Made by a program: the position numbers and the translations under genes | The notes under the pieces: model-generated | The model's input: only the letters and a program-made list of their open reading frames with translations | Databases searched by the model: none | Told to the model about the DNA's origin: nothing | Source of the DNA: Solirubrobacterales bacterium | Lineage (GTDB): Bacteria > Actinomycetota > Thermoleophilia > Solirubrobacterales > Solirubrobacteraceae | Assembly (NCBI GenBank): GCA_947474595.1 | Contig: CANJIV010000001.1 | Span: 372,001 to 436,000 of the forward strand | Direction of reading: 5' to 3' | DNA: 64,000 bases | In this document: positions 25,576-34,633 of the stretch, in pieces | Layout of the letters: each line of letters begins with the position of its first letter | Numbering within the stretch: position 1 is the stretch's first letter

Positions 25576-26072
25576 CCGCGCACCCTCCCGACGACGGTTC
25601 CCAAAACGCCACCGACAAGCACGTCCGAGGGCCAGTGCACGCCAAGGTAGAGACGCGACGTCGCCAGCGCTGCCGCCAGAAGTATCAGGGGAGTGCGGGC
25701 ACTAGGTAGGAGTGGCGCAAAGGCTGCTGCTCCAGCGAATGACGTCGTTGCGTGAGCGCTGGGAAAGCTTAGAGCTGTTGGAGTCGTGGTCAGCGCTTGG
25801 AGGCCGTCGATCTCGGGGCGGCGCCGACGCACGGACAACTTGAGTGCGGTGTTTAAGAGATAAGAGCAGACGACGGTGGCCGTCGCCCCTCTCCAGCGCG
25901 CTCGACGGGGCGCGTCTACTGCGATACCAGCGATCCCAATCGCCAGCCAGATGCCCGCGTGCTCACCAAGCCTGGAGAAGCCAGCCACAGCGCGCTCCGC
26001 CCTCGGAGTGTGGCCAGTCGTGCGCAGGAAACGCAGAGCAGCCAAGTCGGCTGCATCAAAGCGAGCGTTCAT
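25572..26072 (-). CDS. PAP2-family membrane phosphatase
   Basis: A 166-residue membrane protein with all three phosphatase motifs: KLSVRRRRPE, SFPSAHATTSFAG and SRLYLGVHWPSDVLVG. About four hydrophobic segments surround them. Such enzymes dephosphorylate lipid phosphates such as phosphatidate or undecaprenyl pyrophosphate on the outer face of the membrane; the exact lipid is unknown. The gene overlaps ychF by four bases, a physical coupling without an obvious functional link. Confidence 0.9.
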   Translation of the reverse strand: MNARFDAADLAALRFLRTTGHTPRAERAVAGFSRLGEHAGIWLAIGIAGIAVDAPRRARWRGATATVVCSYLLNTALKLSVRRRRPEIDGLQALTTTPTALSFPSAHATTSFAGAAAFAPLLPSARTPLILLAAALATSRLYLGVHWPSDVLVGGVLGTVVGRVRG

Positions 26073-26100
26073 AGAGCGTTACCGGCCTAGGCAACTACGC

Positions 26101-26319
26101 CTAGGAGAAGCCGATGCGGTGATCGTCGGATTCGACGTTTAGGTAGACGATCTGTTGGAGGTCAAGTTCGACCTCTCCCTCGTCGGTCTTAAGAGCGTGC
26201 CAACCGTCGCCACCGAGCGCCTTGCGCAGACCCTTTAGCGCGCTGTCTTCGACACGCACGGGCAGGACCTGCCCGCCCTGGAAGCCGATACTGGCCCTTC
26301 GTATTCCGGCGTTACTCAT
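26101..26319 (-). CDS. Small conserved-looking protein of unknown function, 72 residues
   Basis: A soluble 72-residue protein with alternating beta-like stretches: ASIGFQGGQVLPVRV, a short helix ALKGLRKALGG, and GEVELDLQQIVYLNVES. The shape suggests a small beta-barrel or sandwich. I recognise no named family. Its ATG shares one base with the epimerase stop (TGATG), so it is translated as the second gene of that operon. Confidence 0.75.
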   Translation of the reverse strand: MSNAGIRRASIGFQGGQVLPVRVEDSALKGLRKALGGDGWHALKTDEGEVELDLQQIVYLNVESDDHRIGFS

Positions 26320-26732
26320 CAGTGATCCTTTGCGGGTTGAACAATTTCAGTAAGCACGCCGCCCGTCGCTGCTGGATGCAGAAACGCAACGCGTGACCCT
26401 TGAATACCAATACGCGGAGTCTTATCGATCATCTTCATCCCAGAAGCGACTAACCGCGCTAGCTCGGCGTCGATATCGTCGGTTCGGTAGGCGACGTGGT
26501 GTAGGCCGGGGCCGCGCTTGGCAAGGTAGCGACCAACCGGTGTCTCGGGCCCCAAGGGCGAGAGTAGCTCTACATGGCTCGTGCCGATCGAAAGCAAAAC
26601 GGCCTCGACGCCCTGCTCAACCACAGTCTCACGATGCTCGATCGTCAGATCCAGTGCGCCAGTTGTGTAAATCGCTAGCGCCGCTTCGAGATCGTCGACG
26701 GCGACTCCTATGTGATCGATGTTGCCAAGCAT
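26319..26732 (-). CDS. mce: Methylmalonyl-CoA epimerase
   Basis: A 137-residue vicinal-oxygen-chelate protein with two repeats: NIDHIGVAVDDLEAALAIY at the start and GLHHVAYRTDDIDAEL in the middle. The metal-binding HxG..E pattern is kept (IDHIG, SHVELL, LHHVAY, GVLTEIVQP). It interconverts (S)- and (R)-methylmalonyl-CoA so that propionyl-CoA carbon can enter the citric-acid cycle through the mutase. TAGACT lies eight bases before the ATG, suggesting a leaderless transcript. Mutase and propionyl-CoA carboxylase are not in the window. Confidence 0.92.
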   Translation of the reverse strand: MLGNIDHIGVAVDDLEAALAIYTTGALDLTIEHRETVVEQGVEAVLLSIGTSHVELLSPLGPETPVGRYLAKRGPGLHHVAYRTDDIDAELARLVASGMKMIDKTPRIGIQGSRVAFLHPAATGGVLTEIVQPAKDH

Positions 26733-26740
26733 GAACAGGC

Positions 26741-26746
26741 AGTCTA
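26741..26746 (-). promoter_or_regulatory. Putative -10 element of the epimerase operon
   Basis: TAGACT on the minus strand, eight bases before the epimerase ATG, without a Shine-Dalgarno between. Confidence 0.45.
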
Positions 26747-26780
26747 GAGAACCTAGTGAGCTCAGTCGGCCCCACGGTGC

Positions 26781-27590
26781 CTAAGACGGCGCGCCCTCGA
26801 CCCGCAGGATCTCATTTAGTGCCGCGCGGCCTACCGCGAGCTGGTCACTATCTGGCTCGCGCGTGCCGAGCACCCGTTGGAGCTCGAATCCCGGCCGACG
26901 CAGCGCACGAGCAGTCCCACTCTGGGCATGTCGCTCAGACCAGAGGAAGATCTCCACCGCAGTCCCGACGGCAAGAAGTGCGACTGCCGCAGTAGTGGCC
27001 GGGCCTGGCTTTGGGATCAACCGCTTGACCGCAGCGACCCCTGCGACGTTGGCCACGAGCATCGGAGCGACCAGATGAGAACCGCAGCGATCGTGCTCTT
27101 TTGATGCCTCGGCAGCTTCCGCGCGGCCCTCCTCATAGGCGGCGATCGACTTATGTTCGACCCCGTGGTACTGCGCGATCTCGCCTACACGAAGCGCAAA
27201 CAGTGCTGGCGCAAGCGATAACCCGGCCGAAACTGCGTCGCCCCGGATGCCGGGGGAGCGTCGACGAACGAGCGCTCCGGCCGCAGCCGTTGCGGCGCCA
27301 ACGACTAGGACGCGAGCGTCCTGCAGTGGCATCTGCGCCTCCGGTAACGCGAGCTTGACCAAGGGAATGACAACAAATGCCTCGCCGAGCCTCGCGACGC
27401 CGCGGACCCCGGGCAGGCCAACAACAGCGCCGCGCAGTCGGGGTTTAGAGCCCGACGCGACTTGGATTGTGCCATCGGCGCCACGGATCGCGGCCGCCCA
27501 CTGGGTCGGCCCGTGGACGAGCAGCCCATTGCGCAAAGCCATCCCGCCCAGACGCAGCTTTGGCTGACCAGTGGGCTCCGCTTTGCTCAC
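26781..27590 (-). CDS. DUF1385 (YqhQ-like) membrane protein
   Basis: A 269-residue protein with the DUF1385 hallmarks: LRLGGMALRNGLLVHGP near the N-terminus, YHGVEHKSIAAYE in the centre and HDRCGSHLVAPMLV shortly after, in hydrophobic surroundings with several predicted helices. The conserved His, Glu and Cys could bind metal, but the function of the family is unknown. Its start overlaps the stop of the M20 peptidase gene by four bases. In Bacillus the homologue is YqhQ. Confidence 0.88.
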   Translation of the reverse strand: MSKAEPTGQPKLRLGGMALRNGLLVHGPTQWAAAIRGADGTIQVASGSKPRLRGAVVGLPGVRGVARLGEAFVVIPLVKLALPEAQMPLQDARVLVVGAATAAAGALVRRRSPGIRGDAVSAGLSLAPALFALRVGEIAQYHGVEHKSIAAYEEGRAEAAEASKEHDRCGSHLVAPMLVANVAGVAAVKRLIPKPGPATTAAVALLAVGTAVEIFLWSERHAQSGTARALRRPGFELQRVLGTREPDSDQLAVGRAALNEILRVEGAPS

Positions 27591-28894
27591 GACAACATCC
27601 GCAGCGAAATATCGCGGAAGAATGTCGCCGCAAAGCCTAGGTCGCGGACATCGATGCGCTCGTCTGCAGAGTGGATAAGAGGAGAAGCCTCCCCCATAGT
27701 CATATGCCGATGGGGGAAGAAGCCGTATGCGACCAGATCTGGGAAGGCGGCGCGAAAGTAGCGCGAATCGGTGAACCCTGGCAACACGAACGGGACTACC
27801 TCACAGCCAGGGTCTTGCTCTCCAAGCCAATCTCCGATCGCCGCGGAGAAGGTAGTCACAAATGGCGAACGGTTGCCGACGACCTGGTTAATGAACTCGA
27901 TCCGATGGCCATCGGACCCCAAGACTTCCTCGATTCGAACCCTTGCCTGCTCCTCTCCGAGGCCTGGTGGAACCCGGCAGTCGACCTCCAACACGGCCTC
28001 CGACGGGATCACGTTGACCTTCTCTGACGCGCGAATACGAGTCGGCGCGAGCGTCACTCCGAGCATTGCCTCAACGATAATTGCCAGCTCCGGATCGATC
28101 GAACGCACCCGATCGAGCGCAACGGTCGCATCGAACTGCCCAACCTCTCCTCCGTCGGTCAACGCAACCAACAAGGCCCTGGCATCTTCGGTTAAGTCAT
28201 AACTAGGTTGGCTTGCTCCGAGGCGGTCTAACACCGGCCCCATCTTGAGCAAAGCGTTAACGCCGATCTTGGGGATCGATGCATGACCAGCGACTCCCTC
28301 GGTAATAACCGAGAAACGAAAGACGCCCTTCTCGCCACAGCCGAGCGGATAGAGGCGACGTCCGTCGTACTCGATGACCTTCCCGCCGCCTTCGTTTAGG
28401 AACAGGTCACACCGGACCTTGTCGGGGTGCTCGCGAGTGATCCACTGTGCGCCAAGCGCACCACCAGTCTCCTCGTCAACAAGCACGACTACCAAGAGCT
28501 CACCTTTGGGTCGCCAACCACCGCGCGCCAGCGAGAGCGCGGCGGCTGCCTCGCACGCCGTCTGACTCTTCATGTCCAATGCGCCGCGGCCCCAGACGAA
28601 GCCATCGGCGAGATCACCGGACCACGGATCGTGGGTCCACTCACGTGCGCTGGCCAACACTGTGTCAACGTGACTTGAGAGACAGAGAGTCGGCCCGGGT
28701 CCATCGCCACGCAACCGCGCGATCAGGTTTGGCCGCTCGGGCTCGGCTCCGATCAGCTCGACCTCAAACCCAGCCTCGGCAAACCTCGCTCCCAGCCACT
28801 CCTGTGCAGCGCGCTCGTTGCCGGGTGGATTGACCGTGTTAAAGCGGATCAGTTCGCGTAGTAGCTCGGTCGCTTCTTGCTGAAGGTCTCCCAT
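27587..28894 (-). CDS. M20-family zinc peptidase/deacylase (ArgE/DapE-like)
   Basis: A 435-residue co-catalytic zinc hydrolase. The metal motifs are SSHVDTVLA, the bridging aspartate in GRGALDMKSQTAC, the general-base/ligand pair in VDEETGGALGA and a late histidine near MGEASPLIHSADERI. A dimerisation lid domain is inserted in the middle. Relatives include acetylornithine deacetylase, succinyl-diaminopimelate desuccinylase and dipeptidases; without DAP-pathway neighbours the substrate stays open. TAGCAT lies eight bases before the ATG. Confidence 0.9.
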   Translation of the reverse strand: MGDLQQEATELLRELIRFNTVNPPGNERAAQEWLGARFAEAGFEVELIGAEPERPNLIARLRGDGPGPTLCLSSHVDTVLASAREWTHDPWSGDLADGFVWGRGALDMKSQTACEAAAALSLARGGWRPKGELLVVVLVDEETGGALGAQWITREHPDKVRCDLFLNEGGGKVIEYDGRRLYPLGCGEKGVFRFSVITEGVAGHASIPKIGVNALLKMGPVLDRLGASQPSYDLTEDARALLVALTDGGEVGQFDATVALDRVRSIDPELAIIVEAMLGVTLAPTRIRASEKVNVIPSEAVLEVDCRVPPGLGEEQARVRIEEVLGSDGHRIEFINQVVGNRSPFVTTFSAAIGDWLGEQDPGCEVVPFVLPGFTDSRYFRAAFPDLVAYGFFPHRHMTMGEASPLIHSADERIDVRDLGFAATFFRDISLRMLS

Positions 28895-28902
28895 CGCATT
28901 AG

Positions 28903-28908
28903 ATGCTA
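28903..28908 (-). promoter_or_regulatory. Putative -10 element of the M20/DUF1385 operon
   Basis: TAGCAT on the minus strand, eight bases before the ATG of the M20 gene, with no Shine-Dalgarno. Confidence 0.4.
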
Positions 28909-28936
28909 CGCAACTAATAGCGTGTGGTCGGTCGGC

Positions 28937-28942
28937 GATACT
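28937..28942 (+). promoter_or_regulatory. Putative -10 element of rarA
   Basis: GATACT, nine bases before the rarA ATG. Together with the divergent TAGCAT at 28903-28908 it forms a compact back-to-back promoter region. Confidence 0.4.
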
Positions 28943-28951
28943 AATCTTTAG

Positions 28952-30286
28952 ATGGAGCGACTGTTTGAAGAGCCACCCAAGAGTCCGGCCTCAGCGGCCG
29001 ATCGACACGAGGGCGATGGGCCACTAGCTGCACGGATGCGCCCGAGGTCCCTGGCAGAGGTAATCGGACAAGAACACCTCCTTGGCAGCGACTCTCAGCC
29101 AACTGCCCTGCGTCGTTGCATCGAGAGCGGAGAGCCTCATTCGATGATCCTTTACGGCCCCCCCGGATCGGGCAAAACTACGCTCGCACGACTCGTCGCC
29201 ACTACGGCCAAAGCGGCCTTTGAAGAGGCCAGCGCGGTCGAAGTTGGTCGCCCTCAAGTGCGCGCAATGCTTGAGCGCGCAGCCGAGCGCCGCGGCATTA
29301 ACGGTGGATCGACAATCTTCTTCCTCGACGAGATCCACCGCTTCAACAAAGCCCAACAAGACACGCTCTTACCAGCCGTTGAAGAGGGCCTAGTAACGCT
29401 AATCGGCGCAACCACTGAGAACCCTTTCTTCGAAGTCAACGCCGCCCTGCTCTCACGTGCCCACATCTATGAGCTCCAACCCCTTGACTCCGCAGACGTG
29501 CGAGCTTTGCTTGAGCGCGCGGTCGCGCGTGGCGAATGCGGCGAGGGACGCAGTGTGGAAGCCGACGCCTTGGACTTTCTGGCCGCTCACAGCGATGGCG
29601 ACGCGAGGGCCGGACTTTCCGCCCTTGAGATCGCATGCGCAAGTGCGCCGATCCAAGAGGCGGTGACACTCGGCCTAGCCGAGGAGGCGCTCCAACGCCG
29701 TCCGCTGCGCTTCGATAAAGATGGCGATCAGCACTACGACTTCATCTCGGCTTGGATCAAGGCCACCCGTGCATCAGACCCAGACGCCTCGCTCTACTAC
29801 CTAGCGATCATGCTTGAAGGCGGCGAGGATCCCCGCTTCATCGCCAGGCGGATGGTGATCTTTGCCTCCGAAGACATCGGCAACGCGGACCCACGAGCAC
29901 TAGAGATAGCGGTCGCTGCTGCTCAAGCCGTCGAGCACGCAGGGATGCCGGAGTGTCAGTTCGCGCTCGCCCAGGCAGCGATCTATCTCTCAATAACACC
30001 GAAGTCAAACGCCGCCACGACAGCGATCTTCGCCGCTCGAGCCCACGTCCGCGAACACGGTGCCAAGCTCCCGCCATCCTCGATGCGTTCCTCGGCCTAC
30101 GCTGGCGCCAAGAAACTCGGACGTGGACAGGACTACCAGTCGCCGCACTCTAGCTCCGGCCACATCTCTAGCGACGAGGTGATGCCGGCGGGACTTGAGG
30201 GTGTTCGCTTCTACGCCCCAGACCAAGCCGAAGAACGGTTCGCCACGCGGCTCGCAGAGATTAGAAAGGCGCGCGGCAAGGAGTAG
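28952..30286 (+). CDS. rarA: Replication-associated recombination protein A (MgsA/WRNIP1-type AAA+ ATPase)
   Basis: A 444-residue AAA+ ATPase acting at stalled replication forks. The family start [16 protein letters not shown], Walker [17 protein letters not shown], Walker B with [14 protein letters not shown], and sensor 1 in [14 protein letters not shown] are intact. The C-terminal tetramerisation region carries [20 protein letters not shown] and [15 protein letters not shown]. All of this matches RarA rather than RuvB. It is followed by a decayed phosphoesterase tail rather than alaS, its frequent neighbour. Confidence 0.95.
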   Translation: MERLFEEPPKSPASAADRHEGDGPLAARMRPRSLAEVIGQEHLLGSDSQPTALRRCIESGEPHSMILYGPPGSGKTTLARLVATTAKAAFEEASAVEVGRPQVRAMLERAAERRGINGGSTIFFLDEIHRFNKAQQDTLLPAVEEGLVTLIGATTENPFFEVNAALLSRAHIYELQPLDSADVRALLERAVARGECGEGRSVEADALDFLAAHSDGDARAGLSALEIACASAPIQEAVTLGLAEEALQRRPLRFDKDGDQHYDFISAWIKATRASDPDASLYYLAIMLEGGEDPRFIARRMVIFASEDIGNADPRALEIAVAAAQAVEHAGMPECQFALAQAAIYLSITPKSNAATTAIFAARAHVREHGAKLPPSSMRSSAYAGAKKLGRGQDYQSPHSSSGHISSDEVMPAGLEGVRFYAPDQAEERFATRLAEIRKARGKE

Positions 30287-30288
30287 GG

Positions 30289-30444
30289 AAGGCGCACAAC
30301 ATCAAGCGCACCACCGAGGAGCTGCTCGGTCTGGAGCTACTTGGACAGGCATCGACGGCACCGTCGATGCGCACTGCCTTCGGGCTATCAAGCCACCAGT
30401 TAGCTATCTCTGCCGGTCTGGCTGACGAGTCGACGCCAAATTAG
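30289..30444 (+). pseudogene. C-terminal remnant of a phosphoesterase (acid/alkaline phosphatase-like) gene
   Basis: A frame open to a TAG at 30442-30444 reads KRTTEELLGLELLG, then QASTAPSMRTAFGLSSHQL. That pattern (R-T-x-E-x-x-L-G-L, then a small linker and A-F-x-L) is how phosphoesterase-family (PF04185-like) phosphatases commonly end. There is no plausible start: the frame is closed by a stop inside rarA, and only the last 50 or so codons survive. The stretch also contains a perfect hairpin, GCATCGACGG/CCGTCGATGC at 30349-30370, which would follow from the coding sequence. Assignment is from memory of the family end and needs a search. Confidence 0.4.
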
Positions 30445-30466
30445 GGGCTAGGCTGACCAGATAATT

Positions 30467-32047
30467 ATGGCCTCGACCCTCGAATCCTTTAACCCCACGA
30501 CCGGCGATCTGCTCGCCACCGTTAGGACAACCGCGCCAGCTGACGTCGCCGGCGTCGTGGCCGAGGTAGCTCGGGTTCAGCCTCTCTGGGCAGCCCTGGC
30601 CTTGAGCGACCGCGCGCGCTATCTACGTCGTGCTGCTCAGGTCATCCTAAGCGAGCTCGACGATCTCCGAGACCTAATCGCGCGCGAACAGGGCAAGCCT
30701 CGTACCGAGGCCTATTTGATGGAGTTGATTCCCACGATCGACGCACTCAGATGGATTGCTGATAACGGTCCAAAACTCTTGAAAGACGAATCGATTGCCA
30801 TGCCGCAGCCCTACTTTTGGCTCAAGCGGTCGCGATTCGTCTACGAGCCGCTTGGCGTCGTCGGAGTAATCGCACCGTGGAACTATCCGTGGTCGATCCC
30901 ACTCGGGGAGACGGCGATGGCGCTAATGGCCGGCAACGGAGTCGTCGTCAAGCCATCTTCACTGACCCCGTTGATTGGTGAGCGGATCGAGCGCCTCTTC
31001 TTGCGCGCCGGACTACCCCAGGGCATCGTGCGCGTCATCCATGGCCCAGGAACAGGCGAGGCTCTAGTCGAGTCACCTGTCGCCAAGGTCTTCTTCACTG
31101 GCTCCGTAGAGACCGGGCGCAGCGTTGGCGAGGCCTGCGCGCGACAACTCAAGGGCTCCGTGCTTGAGCTAGGCGGCAAAGACCCGATGCTCGTATTAGA
31201 GGACGCCAACCTCCACCACGCAGTCGGCGGTGCGCTTTGGGGAGGATTTGCCAACGCCGGCCAGACGTGCGCCGGAGTCGAGCGCATCTACGTAATGGCT
31301 GAGGTAGCGGACCGTTTCATCGCCGGGGTCGTAGCCGGCGCCAAGCGCCTAAACGTCGGTGACCCGCAGCGCTGGGAGACCGAGGTAGGCCCGATGATCT
31401 CCGAGCAGCAGCGCGCAGTCGTGACCGAACTCGTCGAGAACGCAGTCGCCGCTGGTGCGACGCTTGAGTGCGGTGGACCAACGTCCCTACCGGGCCTGCG
31501 GGGAGCGTTTTTTGCCCCTGCGGTACTGACTGGCGTCACGCACGAGATGCGAATCATGAAAGAGGAGATATTCGGCCCGGTTCTGCCAATAATGGTCGTC
31601 AACTCACACCAACAGGCCCTCGACTTGGCAAACGACTCGCGCTTTGGCTTGGGCGCTTCGGTCTGGACACGCGATCGCCAGCTTGGAGAGAGAATCGCCC
31701 ACAGGCTCGATGCGGGCATGGTCTGGATCAACGACCACCTCTTCTCTCACGGTGCATTCCAGTGTTCATGGGGCGGCGTCAAGGACTCTGGGCTCGGCGT
31801 CACTCACTCAAAGTTCGGCCTCTACGCCGCAGTCAACATAAAAGTCGTCAGCCGTAACTCTGGAGCTACGCGCAACTTCTGGTGGCACCCCTACGACGAG
31901 ACGCTTGGCTTCGCCCTGCGCGGCGCCGCTGATCTGCTCTACGGCCGCGATGACGATCGTCGGCGCGCCTTGCGCCAAGGGCTTGTGCCGCTGGCCGAAG
32001 TCGCGCGACGCACGCTGCGTAAGCCCCCGCGCGACACGCAGCCCTAG
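30467..32047 (+). CDS. Aldehyde dehydrogenase, possibly succinate-semialdehyde-type
   Basis: A 526-residue NAD(P)-dependent aldehyde dehydrogenase. Motifs are APWNYPWSIPLGE, FFTGSVETGRSVG, the general base in LELGGKDPMLVLEDA and the catalytic cysteine in NAGQTCAGVERIYV. A C-terminal extension of about 60 residues past the usual end (after GLYAAVNIKVVS) is basic and includes a WWHPYDE segment. That tail resembles long aldehyde dehydrogenases of the fatty/aromatic aldehyde group more than GabD. It is the second family member in the window. A GATAAT directly before the ATG is too close to act as its -10. Confidence 0.85.
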   Translation: MASTLESFNPTTGDLLATVRTTAPADVAGVVAEVARVQPLWAALALSDRARYLRRAAQVILSELDDLRDLIAREQGKPRTEAYLMELIPTIDALRWIADNGPKLLKDESIAMPQPYFWLKRSRFVYEPLGVVGVIAPWNYPWSIPLGETAMALMAGNGVVVKPSSLTPLIGERIERLFLRAGLPQGIVRVIHGPGTGEALVESPVAKVFFTGSVETGRSVGEACARQLKGSVLELGGKDPMLVLEDANLHHAVGGALWGGFANAGQTCAGVERIYVMAEVADRFIAGVVAGAKRLNVGDPQRWETEVGPMISEQQRAVVTELVENAVAAGATLECGGPTSLPGLRGAFFAPAVLTGVTHEMRIMKEEIFGPVLPIMVVNSHQQALDLANDSRFGLGASVWTRDRQLGERIAHRLDAGMVWINDHLFSHGAFQCSWGGVKDSGLGVTHSKFGLYAAVNIKVVSRNSGATRNFWWHPYDETLGFALRGAADLLYGRDDDRRRALRQGLVPLAEVARRTLRKPPRDTQP

Positions 32048-32053
32048 AGACTC

Positions 32054-32860
32054 TTACGCCGCGCGTGCGCTTGGGACGTAGCGCAACCGTCCCGGTAAGA
32101 ACGGCACAACCGCTCGCTTCAGATACTCGGCGCCGCCGCGCACCGAGAGCCCGCGAGCGGGATCCCAACTGAAGCCGTATAGCTCTCTGATGCGAGCGGG
32201 CAGGAGGCCGACGGTGGCGAAGTTGGCGTACTCAAGCAGCGGCCGCAGATAAAGATCGACGGGCGGCTTCATGACAACCCCAACTGCCAGCTTGCGTGCG
32301 GCGCCATCAACGTAGAGATCGTCGCCCGTGAGCATCGCCTCCATATAGGCATCGAACTCCTCTATCTCTCTTGGCATCTGAGAAGCCTTAAGACCAAAGA
32401 GTCGACCGACGACCCGGTAGTCCATCCAGAAAGAGTTGCGTTGGTCTCGTGTGAGCGAGCCGACATAGCGCTGATAGACCAAGAGGGCCGAGTCAACAAG
32501 CGTTGCTAAAACCCACAACAGCAAGACAGGGTCGTCTGCTGCATAGGGCGTTCCAGCCGGATAACGGCCGGTGGGTTCTAACAGCTGGCCGCGAACCTTA
32601 CGGTGAATCGTTCGCACCATCTTGGTTCCAGAGTCGGCCGTCGCCTTGGAACCAAAGGCTATGGTGTCCATCATCCGCGCGGTCCGATTGAGCCTTTCAT
32701 AGGGGTCCTCAAGCGCGCCGGTGTGAGCGAAAAAACCCGCGAATGCAACCGGATGGGTGGCCTGCATCAGTAGGGCGCGTGGGCCGAATAGTCCGACGAT
32801 GCGCTCGCGGTGGATGCGGCGCATCATCGACTCATCTGTGAAGTAAGAGTCGTTGGTCAT
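32054..32860 (-). CDS. Oxygenase MpaB-family (DUF2236) protein
   Basis: A 268-residue helical protein of the DUF2236/MpaB group, related to the rubber-cleaving latex-clearing protein. The N-terminal arginine-rich [14 protein letters not shown] and [16 protein letters not shown] segments, and the conserved [11 protein letters not shown] with the histidine that ligates haem b in characterised relatives, are all present. The native substrate is unknown. It converges on the aldehyde dehydrogenase gene with six bases between the stops. AGGA lies seven bases before the ATG. Confidence 0.87.
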   Translation of the reverse strand: MTNDSYFTDESMMRRIHRERIVGLFGPRALLMQATHPVAFAGFFAHTGALEDPYERLNRTARMMDTIAFGSKATADSGTKMVRTIHRKVRGQLLEPTGRYPAGTPYAADDPVLLLWVLATLVDSALLVYQRYVGSLTRDQRNSFWMDYRVVGRLFGLKASQMPREIEEFDAYMEAMLTGDDLYVDGAARKLAVGVVMKPPVDLYLRPLLEYANFATVGLLPARIRELYGFSWDPARGLSVRGGAEYLKRAVVPFLPGRLRYVPSARAA

Positions 32861-32896
32861 CCTTTTTGTCCTACGTCCGTTTACCCTTTAGCGATC

Positions 32897-33634
32897 ATGC
32901 CTGCTCAAGCCTACGCCGGAAAAGAGTGCGTCTGTCAATTCCGCAAGGGGATCTGCGACCAATCCTGCGTGCAGGGAATGCTCGACACACCCTTCTACAT
33001 CGCCTGCCTCAAGCTGACCGGGCGCCGCTGCCTCGTCGTCGGCGCGGGCGACATTGGATTAGAGAAAGTAGACGGGCTGCTGGCGTGCGGTGGAGACGTC
33101 TTAGTGGTCGCCCCTGAGGCCCATGAGGCGATCCGCGGCTATGCGCAAGAGGGCTCTGTTAAGTGGGAGCAGCGTGCCTACCAACCGGGTGACCTCGAAG
33201 GCACGTTCATGGTGATTGCCGCTACCGACGACTCCGAGATCAACATCAAGGTCTACGATGACGCCGAGAGGCGCGCGATGCTCGTCAACGTCGTCGATGT
33301 ACCGCCGCTGTGCAACTTCATCTTGCCCGCGATCGTACGAACTGGGCCGCTGGCGATCGCGATCTCTACGGCTGGAGCCTCTCCCGCGCTGGCTAAGCGG
33401 ATGAAACGTGAGATTTCAGAGCAGTTCGGCGAGGCCTACGCCGACCTAGCGATCCTCTTAAACGATGTCCGCGGCTGGGCAAAGGGTACGTTGGCGACCT
33501 ATCAGGACCGCAAGGAGTTCTTTGAATCGATCGTCAACGGTCAACCGGACCCAATCGAGCTTCTACGGTCTGGCGATGTGGATGGCGTGCGTGATCTGAT
33601 CGCCGCCGCTAAACAATCCACTCTGTCGTCATGA
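32897..33634 (+). CDS. Precorrin-2 dehydrogenase/sirohydrochlorin ferrochelatase (Met8/SirC-like)
   Basis: A 245-residue Rossmann enzyme that oxidises precorrin-2 to sirohydrochlorin with NAD+ and in many forms inserts iron. The nucleotide motif [21 protein letters not shown], the [16 protein letters not shown] strand and the [15 protein letters not shown] segment are diagnostic. From the ATG at 32897 the protein starts with an unusual extension bearing four cysteines (C11, C13, C20, C24) before [11 protein letters not shown], where many relatives begin; ATG 32978 is the alternative start. It heads the tetrapyrrole/molybdenum-cofactor run and overlaps moaC by four bases. Confidence 0.88.
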   Translation: MPAQAYAGKECVCQFRKGICDQSCVQGMLDTPFYIACLKLTGRRCLVVGAGDIGLEKVDGLLACGGDVLVVAPEAHEAIRGYAQEGSVKWEQRAYQPGDLEGTFMVIAATDDSEINIKVYDDAERRAMLVNVVDVPPLCNFILPAIVRTGPLAIAISTAGASPALAKRMKREISEQFGEAYADLAILLNDVRGWAKGTLATYQDRKEFFESIVNGQPDPIELLRSGDVDGVRDLIAAAKQSTLSS

Positions 33635-34116
33635 CCGAGCTCACCCACCTCGACGATCAGGGCAACGCCCGGATGGTCGACGTCGGTTCCAAGCCGACCA
33701 CCGACCGCCGTGCTGTGGCCCGTGCCACTGTTCGTATGAAGCCCGAGACCGCAGCCGCCGTCATAGCTGGCGACGCACCGAAAGGCGACGTTCTGGGTAC
33801 TGCCCGGCTCGCCGGCATACAAGCCGCTAAGCGAACCGCTGAGTTGATTCCTCTCTGCCACCAACTCGGGCTCTCCTTTGTAGGCATTGAAGCCGAGGTA
33901 GATGGGCCTAGTGGCCTGATCACCTTGATCGCAGAGGCCCGTACAACCTCACAGACTGGCGTTGAAATGGAGGCGATGGTCGCAGCAAGCGTCGCTGCGC
34001 TGACTGTCTACGACATGGTTAAAGGGATCGAACGGGGTGTCGAAATCACAGAGGTCGTGCTCGTAGAGAAGAGTGGCGGCAAGTCCGACTGGACACGCGC
34101 GGGCTTAGCCCAGTAG
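33631..34116 (+). CDS. moaC: Cyclic pyranopterin monophosphate synthase
   Basis: A 161-residue MoaC, which converts the MoaA product into cyclic pyranopterin monophosphate, the first stable intermediate of molybdenum cofactor. Visible are [17 protein letters not shown], the [11 protein letters not shown] substrate loop, and [20 protein letters not shown] with the KGIERG segment. It starts with ATG overlapping the upstream stop (ATGA). MoaA, MoaD and MoaE are not in the window. Confidence 0.96.
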   Translation: MTELTHLDDQGNARMVDVGSKPTTDRRAVARATVRMKPETAAAVIAGDAPKGDVLGTARLAGIQAAKRTAELIPLCHQLGLSFVGIEAEVDGPSGLITLIAEARTTSQTGVEMEAMVAASVAALTVYDMVKGIERGVEITEVVLVEKSGGKSDWTRAGLAQ

Positions 34117-34137
34117 CAGTAATTCGTTGCGCCGACG

Positions 34138-34143
34138 TAGAGT
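34138..34143 (+). promoter_or_regulatory. Putative internal -10 element before mogA
   Basis: TAGAGT, seven bases before the GTG at 34151, the same geometry as other leaderless starts. It would give the downstream part of the run (mogA, ccm and hem genes) an extra promoter. Confidence 0.4.
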
Positions 34144-34150
34144 TGACTAC

Positions 34151-34633
34151 GTGCAGACCACTGTTTTGACTATCTCGACCTCCGTCGCGCGTGGCGACAG
34201 CGAGGATATCTCGGGGCGGCTGCTGGCCGAGTTGGCCACTGCGGCCGGAGCCGAAATCGTGGCAAGCGAAGTCTTGGCTGACGATAGGGACCAGATCGAG
34301 GAGCGTCTACGCCACCATGTTGCAAATGGCGTGACATTCATCTTCACGACGGGCGGGACCGGCCTGACGCCCGATGATGTAACACCTGAAGCAACACGGG
34401 CCGTGATCGATCGCGAGGCTCCCGGCTACGCCGAAACTATGCGCGCGCAGTCACTTTCACATACGCCGTTAGGAATCCTTACACGCGGCGTATCAGGAGT
34501 CGCCGAGCGGACTTTGATCATCAACTTTCCAGGCAACCCCAAGGCGATCAGTCAACTGTTCCCAATCGTCGCTGCGACACTCAGCCACGCTGCGGCGCAG
34601 CTGCGCCGTGAAGGCGGGCGCCCAGCACCGTGA
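34151..34633 (+). CDS. mogA: Molybdopterin adenylyltransferase (MogA/MoaB family)
   Basis: A 160-residue MoCF-domain protein with VLTISTSVARGDSEDISG, the TGGTGLTPDDVTPEAT signature and the LIINFPGNPKAISQLFP strand. It adenylylates molybdopterin before metal insertion; MoaB and MogA forms cannot be told apart with certainty. I chose GTG 34151, seven bases after TAGAGT and matching the family start. A TTG at 34127 would add eight arginine-rich residues. The stop overlaps the ccmA start (GTGA). Confidence 0.88.
   Translation: MQTTVLTISTSVARGDSEDISGRLLAELATAAGAEIVASEVLADDRDQIEERLRHHVANGVTFIFTTGGTGLTPDDVTPEATRAVIDREAPGYAETMRAQSLSHTPLGILTRGVSGVAERTLIINFPGNPKAISQLFPIVAATLSHAAAQLRREGGRPAP

Noticed and set aside
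30349-30370. Perfect hairpin GCATCGACGG/CCGTCGATGC as the rarA terminator
   Set aside because: No T-run follows, and the sequence lies within the phosphoesterase-like remnant frame, so coding origin explains it better.
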